Positions 55,928 through 64,000 of a DNA stretch of 64,000 nt are shown here, piece after piece (position 1 is the first letter of the stretch; each line of letters opens with the position of its first letter). This stretch comes from Shinisaurus crocodilurus (Eukaryota > Chordata > Lepidosauria > Squamata > Shinisauridae), in contig JAHFWL010000293.1 of NCBI GenBank assembly GCA_021292165.1, positions 1 to 64,000 on the forward strand, in the 5' to 3' direction. Under the pieces are notes generated by a model that was not told the origin of the DNA, did not search any database, and saw only the letters and a program-made list of their open reading frames with translations. A program made the translations under genes and the position numbers.

Positions 55928-56335
55928 GGCCAAAGTCCCTCAAGGGAAATGTTGTAGAGAGTGGTCAGTGTCCTGCATGGGTTGTTTCCCATTCCCCAAC
56001 ATGCTCAGAAGCAGAATACACGATGCAAAATAGGGAAATGTATGGAAATTCACATGCTTCCAAGAGGTTGAAGAATTCCAGGTTTCTCAATGATGGATCA
56101 CAATCCTTGATTTTTGTTCTTGTCTCTTTCCATTTACCGCAAACAATTGGCAGCCTTCCCCACTCCTGTTACCTGAGACCAAAACTAAATATTATGGGAG
56201 ATATGGCTGAAAAGAGCATCCGTTTCTCACATTCTCTGCCTGCTCCCGTAGCATGCAGAATCACTTAACCCATGACATGAAATCCTTATGTCATTCATTT
56301 ACCCTCCCAGACTCTGCTTTAATTTGTTGCCAGAG
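55928..56335. other. Downstream of defensin stop; no terminal exon identified
   Basis: Several AG acceptors are possible (for example near 56251, 56310 and 56333) but none yields an obviously defensin-like C-terminus. Confidence 0.35.
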
Positions 56336-56852
56336 GTACTGGGCGCGGGTGCAAATTTGTTTGCTGATGCTCCACCCTGTAGAAGTCAGGGAGAGGATGC
56401 ACAATTGCGGACGTATAGTTGGGAAATGAAGAATCGAGACACTCAGTTGGTGTTTAACTGGGCCACATTTATTTACATATTTACATACAATGAACTGCAA
56501 AGGGATCGAGTGCGGGTTATTCTAGTCTGGCCTCGTAGGCCGCTCTGTTATGCACTTGGGCGGAGCATCAAAAACTGGGAGGTGGCGAGGAAATCCGCCG
56601 CCTCCCCATTTTGCACTTTCCAGTGTTGGGAGCCTTTGTTGCGTCGCTCCCTCTCAGAGTCTCACGACAACAAGCTTGGCGAGAACAAAGGCCTCACAGG
56701 CGTTCCTGACCCCCAGCTGTCTGAGCCTACTGACCCATCCATCTGAGGCATCCTGAAACCGCCTGTCACCTGAATGGTGCCAGGGATGCTCACCTCACCC
56801 TATCAATACCCTAACCTGCACTTACCCGCCACAGAGAGGTACCAGCGCCTGC

Positions 56853-57119
56853 TTAGTCCCCTCTCCCCCACCTGCCAGGAATAAGTTCCAGCAGGGCCCT
56901 TTGCAGATCCTTGATAAATACCTCATGACCTTTGTCAGACAAATGGATTCCATCACTGCGGTACAGCTCCCTCCGGGCCAATACAATATCAGGATGGGGT
57001 ACATTATAACCCTCGCCCCCCAGTCCTTTCACAATTTCTCTGTTCACCCTTCTGGCTGCTCTGTTCATAATTCTGGGGTTTGCGTTGTAACCTGTCTTGT
57101 CTCCAAAATGAAACCCCAT
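56853..57119 (-). pseudogene. SGNH hydrolase C-terminal remnant of the retroelement
   Basis: The minus strand reads NRAARRVNREIVKGLGG, VPHPDIVLARRELYR and the catalytic block SDGIHLSDKGHEVFIKDL with the Asp-x-x-His pair of SGNH/GDSL esterases. The GDS nucleophile block and the HxGxNDL-type blocks are absent. The remnant directly abuts RT/RNase H-type sequence in another frame, so an internal deletion removed what lay between. Confidence 0.7.
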
Positions 57120-58581
57120 TGAATTGTGTCAAGAATCTGGCCCATATTTGCAGATCAGCTTTGATGGATGCTGATACCCGAAGCCTGTGGTGTGGACAGG
57201 TCAAGCTTTGCATGGCATTGCATAGGCGGCACAAGAAAGCCCTACCTGGTGCGATTACTCTACATGCAAAATTGAGATGTCCCACCAGTTCCTGCAACCC
57301 TCTCAACGTGATCTTTTTAAAATACAACATATTGTTGATTTTTTCACGGAGAGCTTCGATCTTCTCTTCGGGTAGCCTGGAACATTGTTGCACTGTGTCT
57401 AATTCTATACCCAGAAAGGTTAGCCTATTTGCTGGTCCCTCAGTCTTTTCATGGGCTAATGGTACACCAATTGAGTTGCATAGTATGCGGAATTGCTGCA
57501 TAAGCCTCGCACATTGGTTGGAGTGGAGTGGGCCAGCAAAAAGGAAATCGTCAAGGTAGTGAACCACATGTGAGAGGTTAGCTCTGTTCTGCACTGCCCA
57601 ATCTAAAAATGAGCTAAACCGCTCGAATGCTGAGCAAGATATGGAACACCCCATAGGCATAGCTCTATCGAAGAAGAACTGGCCCTGTATATGGAAACCT
57701 AACAGGTCGAAGTCTCGTGGGTGAACTGGTAACAAACGAAAGGCTGATTTAATATCACATTTTCCCATCAGGGCGCCTGGTCCAAAATTTCGGACCATTG
57801 CCACTGCTGAATCAAATGATGCATATTTCACTGAACATAGATGCTCGGGGATTGCATCATTCACAGAGGCGCCCTTAGGGAATGACAGATTATGTATCAG
57901 GCGATATTCTCCTGGTGTCTTCTTAGGGACTATGCCCAAAGGGGACACCCGGAGGGATGGCATAGGTAGCGCGTCAAAAGGGCCAAGGACCCTCCCTTCT
58001 TCTATTTCTTTTCTAATTTTGACCAATGCTACATGTTGGAGCTCAATAATTGATTTTTGATTGGTGGCCATGTAGTGTATTCGCGAACCTGTGTATGGGA
58101 TTCTGAAACCGTATTTAAAGCCGTGATATAAATAATTTGCATCTTCCCTGTGTGGGTAGATGTCAAGTAGAGGCAATAGAGCTTGTAATTTAATTGGACT
58201 GGGGCCCTTTGGGAACTTGGGCATGTCCTGGTCCATGTGGGAAATTGGTCTGGTTGCTTGCTCTGGGTTGGCCCTTATGGGGCTTAAGTTTGGGGCATGT
58301 GCTAATGGCGTGTGCTGCTCCACAAAGCACAAAGTTGCATCCGGATCGTTTGCAGCCTCCCCTTGAGAAATCCCAACAGACTGGCCGGGGTTGAACCGGC
58401 TGACCCGGAGAGTTGTAAGTTCCGGGGGATCCCTGATATTTAGCCATGATGTGCCTGGTGGCCGCTCTTTCTCCAAAGATCGGCCGTGCTGGAATTGTGT
58501 ATTCCATCCATATGTCACTGTCCTTAATGTCCCATCTGATGTATCGATCTGCCGCAGCCTTCTCTTGGAAGGCCTCGTCAT
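57120..58581 (-). pseudogene. DIRS/Ngaro-like reverse transcriptase
   Basis: The minus-strand frame is open for the whole RT without a stop: TPGEYRLIHNLSFPKGASVN (about 57920-57860), KCDIKSAFRLLPVHPRDF, FFFDRAMPMGCSISCSAFE, the catalytic YLDDFLFAG (about 57563-57537) and GLQELVGHLNFACRVIAPGR with RAFLCRL (about 57300-57240). This lies at the start of the connection/RNase H region, where the element is cut. The frame start is not certain because it overlaps gag by about 390 nt in another frame, implying frameshifting or a separate start. Confidence 0.8.
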
Positions 58582-59980
58582 ACTGCAGCCACGCCGGTCC
58601 TTCGTAGCAGGAGTATGCTCTAAATATTATGTCTAGGTATTTAACAAGCACAACGCCTTTTTCTGGATATTTCTGTAGAACTACTCCCAAGTAAGTCAAG
58701 TACCCCGCTAGCCAGTTAGACCATGTACGTGGGGGTTTCTTCTTTTTTTCTTTTTCTTTTTCAGTGTCGCTAAGCTTCTCTAATTGCTGGGTTTCAGGTT
58801 CCCTTTGTAAAAGGGAGAACATGTCTATGAACTCGCCCCTCAATATTTTGTCCCTTGTGGATTGAGATAGATGGAAGCCAAGTGGGAATGAAGGCCCTCC
58901 GTGATATCTGTTTCCGGCCGCTGAGTTTGGGTAGTTGTCTACAGCTGCCGGTGCAAAACCCATCGCCGTACCGTGTGTGTTTGGTCCGCCCCACGCTGGT
59001 GCGCATGCCTCAGCCAGAGTTGAGGTGCCACCTGCGGGTGGGTTGGGAAGTGTATTGAGGGCCACTTGTTGTGTGTCAAGTGAGTTAGTTGGGATGGCAT
59101 CGCTCATATGTGTTCGGCCTGCTTCTGCCACCGCGATAGATGCCGTATTAGAGACAGCCTGAGTGTTGGGTGTACCCTGTTGTTCTGTCTGCCCTGGAGT
59201 CGTCGTCGTCGGTCTGTCGGGGCTGCCTGCATTCATGTTATTGTTCCCTGCTACCTGCGACTGCCCCCTGACATTCGCCCCGGAATTAAGACCCCCTAAT
59301 GCTTGTGCTAGGACGTTGACAAATTCTTGTAATGAGACTTGGGGTGCACTGGAAGTCCCCGTTCTGGCTGGTGTTTGCCCTGTCGCAGGTGTTGGGGGGT
59401 TTTGTAAATTAGAGGAGGTGTGCCTGTACCTAGCCGGGTGTTGGTCAGAGCCTCCGCCCCGTGCCTCTTGTCTCATGTACTCACCATCATGCGTTGACGG
59501 TCCGGGTTGATGTTCATGTTCTTGTGCATAAGGGGAGCTTCTGCCACTGTTGGTCTCTGCTTGTTGGCTTCTGTATGTACTTGCCCTGGGTGACCATCTC
59601 GTATGATGTTCATCTCTCGTAGCCCTGGAACTGACACCGGGTGATGCGTATTTTTGTCGGACAGCTTCATTGGTCATGGCCTCTACTGCGTCGATGCGAT
59701 CTGCAAGGGAATGCCACAATGCACGTTGGATTTGACCTCTTGTGCGCAATTTTTCGCCACTCACCTGCGTACCAGGGGCTCGGTGTCTACCCAACTGGCT
59801 CGCTGCTTCTTCAGCTGCTTTGACTTGGTGCGTGAGAGTAGATAAGTCGATCTCCTCTTCGTCGGATGAGGATGAGTAGGTCACCAGGTTACGTGAGCGT
59901 TTGGGTGGATGCCTTTTGACCGCATTCTTCATTGTAGCACCCTTGTTGCTTTTGCTGCTTGATTTCCTCTTTGAAGGCAT
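58190..59980 (-). pseudogene. DIRS/Ngaro-like Gag
   Basis: Start chosen at 59980 (MPSKRKSSSKSNKG), which begins the basic N-terminus; the same frame is open upstream to 60169. The middle is Gln, Ser, Thr and Gly rich. The C-terminus has CWDFSRGGCKRSGCNFVLCG and a following His/Cys, the CCCH-like knuckle typical of DIRS-group Gag. About 597 codons without a stop. Being uninterrupted over about 1.8 kb suggests a young insertion. Confidence 0.75.
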
Positions 59981-60169
59981 TTCTCTGGGTAGGTGGCTCG
60001 CTATATTGACAAAATAAAGTAAACAATTAGCATATGCCGTAAGGAAATCAATTATGTGTGAATTGTACCTGGTGTTGCGTTTTCGTCTGCCCATGCCCGC
60101 ATCGCCAACGGATGTTTTGCGTGCGAAGGCTGTGTCGCCTTGAGGCCACCTCTGGAGTCTGGTATACAT

Positions 60170-61560
60170 AAAGCTGTCATTTTCTTTGCCTAAAAGTAGT
60201 CGTTGGCTGTGCGCGTAGCCTGGGGGATTTGCGTCTTGGCCAGTTCTAATGCTGTTTGAGTAATTTTATTTATTAGTGTAAGCCCTGCTTCAACTGTAAT
60301 ACTTCTATCTCCTGGATATGCACGCATACTAAGTGTGTGTGCGTGCATATCCCGAGTCATACTTCCCTTGCCTGGCAACAGCCATGCACCGGGGGGGGGG
60401 GGCCCTCCGACCAGACCGATGCTGTGGCACAGGCCGGGACTGCTCACAGCGTACAGCCGAGTTGCGGGAAGAGGGAGAAAGGAAAGGAAAAAGGAAAAGG
60501 AAAGGAAGAAAGAAGAAGAGAAAACACAAAAGAAAAGGAAAAAAAAAACCACACAAGCCACAACGTTCGCAGTGAGGTGCTTACCACGCCGTATCGCGGC
60601 GGGGTGATGGGGCCGTTGGAGAGGGTACCGCTGTGTATGCAGCTGGGCCAGAGTCTGGGGCTCATAGGGGGGGCGGGAGGGCCCGACCAGTGACGGCCGC
60701 CACATGGGGGGGGGAAGGACCCACCCCTGGCCACGCTGCAGCCACAAAAGATGTGCCGGCCGGGCTGCATCCGAGCCCGACCGGCCAAAGCCGCTGCCAA
60801 GCCGCTCGCGGCAGCCCAGCAGATAAGGCAGCTGCCCGCAGCGCGGCGGGGCCACCCCGGGGGGGGCGCACCTGCCGAGTAACGGGCGGCTGTATCGAAT
60901 GCTTGCGGCGGCACGGCGGGGCCGCCCAGTGAGTCGTCGGCTCCGGGGGGGGCGCCCCTGCCGTGTTGCGGGCGGCGCCCCTGCCGTGTTGCGGGCGGCT
61001 GTGTCGAATGCTCGCTGCGCCGCTTGCGGCGGTGCGGTGGGGCCATACAGAGAGTCGATGGCTCCGGGGGGAGGGCATGGAGGAGCCCCCGCCCCCCCAC
61101 AGCGTTCAAGGCAGCCGGGGACAGCCGTGTCGCGTCCTGCACTCCCCTGGGAGCCGAGTGCAGGCCGCGCCGGTCCCCTCAGCGCAGCGGACCTGGTAAG
61201 TGGTGCCTGCTGCCCGGGGGGAGGCGAGGACTCGTCCCCTCCCGCGTCCCGGCCGAGGAGGGTGGGCAAGCCTGGTTGAAATCCCAGCCCGGCCGGACTA
61301 AATGATTGCCGCGCCACTCTCAGCAGCGCGGCCGAAGAAGCCGCCGTCCGTGGGGGGGGTGCGCCCATGCAGCGTCATCTGCAACCGGGCCTAAGTGCCC
61401 CTTTCTCCGGCGAGTTGAGGATTCGAGGGAGGAGGGGGGGCTGACCGCACGGAGGGGATGCAAAGAGCCTATCGTCAGTCTAGCGTGGGGCTTTTTTGGG
61501 CTGCAGCAGCCCAGCAAGGAAAATTACGTCCAGTCTGCGGCCACCCATGTCTGCTGACTG
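60170..61560. other. GC-rich leader of the DIRS/Ngaro-like element
   Basis: Strong CpG content, G-runs, a tandem duplication of CCCCTGCCGTGTTGCGGGCG (60953-60993) and diffuse GCGGCGGCxC repeats on both strands. Long apparent frames in all phases result from composition, not selection. Confidence 0.6.
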
Positions 61561-62555
61561 TGGCTGATTGCAGCACACCCCCGTCTTAACCGGAGAGCCA
61601 TGCCACCTGAGGCAGGCAAGCAGCAGCTAGCTTAATCTATATCTTATTATTTCTAGTGACTTGGTGCTCCACCCTGTCGCCCTCCCTTCTGCTCCATCGT
61701 CCCCTTATCTGACCGTGCACGTGTTCCTCGTAGGAGAATTCAAGATCCGTAGCGAAGGAGCTACGAAGAGCTGCGAAGAACAAAGAGGGTGTGGGGCGGT
61801 GCTGCAGGTCCTAATATTGGCTCCTGTAACCCCGCCCCCCCTACCTGAGCATACCTGCGAGAACTGGTAAGTCTCGCTTCTCCTCCCCCCACGTCCGCAA
61901 AATTTCTCCCCGCCCACAGCTGCACGTGATGCAGGGGAAGGTCATTCTTGTAACTAACCATAACCCTATTCACTCATTCACATCATGACTAGGGCTAGTG
62001 CATAGAGAGCAGAGTCTATTCTCTAATAACACACACTTGCTGCCCTTCGGATGTCTTTAGAAGCAACTCCCATAATCCCTGACCTTAGGCCTTGTTGGCT
62101 GGGGCAGAGGGTAGTTGTAGCCTAACAGATCTGGAGATCACCAGGTTGCTTATCCTTCTCATATACCACCACCATGTCTTCAAAAAGGGCAAGAAGGAGG
62201 GACCAGTGAACTACAGACTCACGATCTTACACCTCGCCTCCTGATGTCTGAAGTTCTCCTTGAGCTCCTAATGTATGCACAAGCAGCCATGCACCTTTCG
62301 GGGCCTCTTTACAAAGGTCCACAATATACACACTGAAACCGGGAGCGCTAGAGGTGGCCATGTTGGGATAGGACCAGCAGACATAGCTCTGCTCCACCCT
62401 CTATGCATTACCACTACAGATGGGGGAGAATTACTGAAGAGGACTGATGTGCCGTTGACACAATGGCTAATTGCACGACTGGTGTCTCACCTAGACTGAC
62501 CCTTCAGCAAGCCTGTATCTCTCAGTCTCAACACATTTTCATTCCCAAACAGTAT
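61560..62555. other. No confirmed gene; one exon-like segment
   Basis: 61741-61866 is bounded by a TTCCTCGTAG acceptor-like and a GTAAGT donor-like signal and is open in one frame, but contains three cysteines only. 62040-62140 is a worn MITE. 62236-62400 shares phrases with 15310-15480. Confidence 0.35.
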
Positions 62556-62559
62556 GGGT

Positions 62560-63795
62560 ATAATACTGACTGACCTGCCATACCAGGCTCATATTAGAAA
62601 GTGCTGTTGCTTTTATCCCGTCCACCTTCCAAGGAGCTCAGGGTACCAGGCCAGTTATTCCCCACCCCCGTCACTTTTGATCCAGACAACATGTCTTTGT
62701 TGGTTCAACGATGGTGATTGGCCCAATATCAATCACTGCAACTTCAGAGATTTGAACCTGGGACTCATTGGCTGTACTCCGGCACTCTAACCATTATGCC
62801 GCATGGATACTGCACAATTGCTCACTTTGGATACTTAGGAAAATGCAACTGAACTACTTTGGACACTTGGGATGCCTTGTACAACTGGCTGCATAGTTAT
62901 ATAGAACTAAGAAGTGACTGTCCTTTGTTTTGTTTTATTTCTCCAGCCACCAGTGACTGGCTACCAACTCAAAGATGCTGGGGCAACTGGCTAATGGTCT
63001 GTCTCTCTTTCTACAACCGCATCATCCTTCATTCTAGACATCCAAATCAGCATTCATCCAGCTCCAGAAAATATTTTCCACGGAGGTGCAACTTTGGCAA
63101 AATTACTTGGAAATGTTCTTTTCTGTCCCCTTTGCTGCTTTTGAATACAAACAAGCTTGCCCTGAAACTGTTGTGTGCAGCATTTAAGAGGGCCTCAGAG
63201 CGCTGTGTGTGTGTGTCTGTCAGTAACAGAGAAGGGGGTTTCTTTCAATTCACTCAGAAATTTTAATCATAAGAACATAAGAAGAATCATACTGGATCAG
63301 ACCAAGGGACCATCTAGTCCAGCAATCTGATTGGGGAGGGGGGGTTCCTTGCCATTCAGTCAGAAATGTTAATACTTAAATAATATTCACACACCTCATT
63401 TCCCCAGACTGACTGACTTCCTCGTGTAATTAATTAGTTAATACATTTCAATCCTGCATTTTCAGCCACTGGAGTTCCCTCGGACACAAGCAACCACCCC
63501 AAATACAATCTAGCAAGATACAGTAACAATGGAATGCAAAATGCAAAAACAATGCAAAAACAAAAACAAAAAAATTAAAAATCTCAGCAGCAGCTTTAGA
63601 CCCCATCATACCACTTAAACACGGTTACCCTGACGATTGTTCTTAAGATGTTCTTAAGGCTAAGCGAAAAGCACATCAAATAAATCCTTTAAAGGACCAT
63701 CTTCCATCCGGTAACCTGTGTCCTCACTGTGGGAAACTGTGTGGATCTAGAATTGGCCTCCACAGTCACTTACAGACTCATCGCTAGAGTCTACC
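62560..63795 (+). repeat. Paralogous unit C
   Basis: Uninterrupted version of the unit in A and B: 62700-62990 matches A (9100-9181 plus 9823-10020), 62990-63655 matches B (39661-40333), and 63656-63795 is the LINE 3' end missing a 138-nt segment present in B. It provides the empty sites used to delimit the solo LTR, Helitron and copia insertions. Confidence 0.85.
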
Positions 63796-64000
63796 AGGGA
63801 TGGGGACTCGGACTCGAGGACTCGACTCGTGAGTCGGACTGAGTCCCCCCTCTGACTCGAGTCGGACTCGAGTCCCAATATTTTTAATGGGACTCGAGAC
63901 TCGAGACCAAGGACTCGTCAACATCCCTGCTTGATGCCACCTGCAGGTGCTGTCTGGACCTAGTTGCAGTAACAATCCAAGTTTATTTTTTAAAATCATT
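63796..64000 (+). mobile_element. Start of a hAT element (GACTCG-rich), cut by window end
   Basis: CAGGGATGGGGACTCGGACT followed by many GACTCG/CGAGTC repeats. It interrupts the LINE 3' end after GAGTCTAC, which continues as GAGTCTACACAATTTTC in unit B, so GAGTCTAC should recur as the target duplication beyond the window. Confidence 0.75.

Larger units (their letters stand above)
56340..61560 (-). mobile_element. DIRS/Ngaro-like retroelement, internally deleted
   Basis: Antisense gag (59980-58190) overlaps an RT frame (58581-57120), which is followed by the end of an SGNH hydrolase (57119-56853). 60170-61560 is a very GC-rich leader with a purine tract (60465-60550). 56340-56850 is probably the 3' terminal region. 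The gag type, RT flavour and SGNH companion fit vertebrate DIRS/Ngaro-type elements. The tyrosine recombinase, the bulk of RNase H and the SGNH N-terminus are missing. Split terminal repeats were not found by eye. Confidence 0.75.

Noticed and set aside
56311..56375. C-terminal defensin exon after 55923
   Set aside because: The acceptors at about 56310 and 56333 give extensions of unrelated character; none is distinguishable from chance without transcripts.
59978..60169. Gag of the DIRS/Ngaro-like element starting at 60169
   Set aside because: The extra 63 residues do not look like Gag; the ATG at 59980 begins the expected basic N-terminus.
60190..61368. 390-codon minus-strand Pro/Arg/Ala-rich frame
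   Set aside because: GC-rich leader lacking AT-rich stop codons in any phase; overlapping frames are equally long on both strands.

Overview
The window reads as nuclear DNA of a squamate reptile, most likely a lizard. It is dense in retrotransposons and DNA transposons of the mix usual in squamates: L1, CR1, L2 and another LINE with an RT of R4/Dong-like flavour, a Penelope-like element with GIY-YIG nuclease, Sauria-type tRNA SINEs, hAT MITEs, a Helitron, a Ty1/copia element and a tyrosine-recombinase-type (DIRS/Ngaro-like) retroelement. There are no bacterial-style operons. Only a small fraction is host coding sequence, and that fraction belongs to a beta-defensin cluster.

Host genes. Three separate 58-nt signal-peptide exons (18538-18595, 44219-44276, 50408-50465) each start ATG-AAG, encode 19 codons plus one base, end ...CCAG before a GT donor, and follow a splice acceptor 10-28 nt upstream of the ATG. 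The third has a matching six-cysteine exon at 55794-55927 and a plausible TATA box with a short non-coding first exon at 47263-47313. That gives the classic sauropsid beta-defensin layout of 5'UTR exon, signal exon and mature-peptide exon. I could not find cysteine exons for the first two, which may be orphan exons left by tandem duplication and transposon load.

Layout. 1-5940: nearly full-length L1 with three frame breaks. 5945-9070: L2 pieces and small repeats. 9070-11310: paralogous unit A, split by a solo LTR and a Helitron. 11330-12130: foldback repeats. 12225-15250: CR1 ORF1 split by a Penelope-like element. 18520-18595: defensin signal exon 1. 19-31.6 kb: CR1, SINE, MITE, L1 and LINE debris with two striking palindromes. 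31.66-32.42 kb: a hAT element with GC-rich cargo. 32.66-39.66 kb: a copia element with a MITE in pol and a 2-kb hAT in its 3' LTR. 39.66-40.73 kb: paralogous unit B. 40.8-42.9 kb: CR1 antisense. 43-44.7 kb: a duplicated L1 fragment flanking defensin signal exon 2. 47.2-55.9 kb: the complete defensin gene, with an R4-like LINE in intron 1 and a long L2 in intron 2. 56.3-61.6 kb: an antisense DIRS/Ngaro-like element with gag, RT and an SGNH-hydrolase remnant. 62.56-63.8 kb: paralogous unit C, cut by the start of another hAT at the window edge.

The elements behave as layers that can be ordered in time. Three diverged copies of one unit provide empty sites that date and delimit the solo LTR, the Helitron, the copia insertion and the terminal hAT. 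All coordinates of repeat edges are by eye unless target-site duplications are given.
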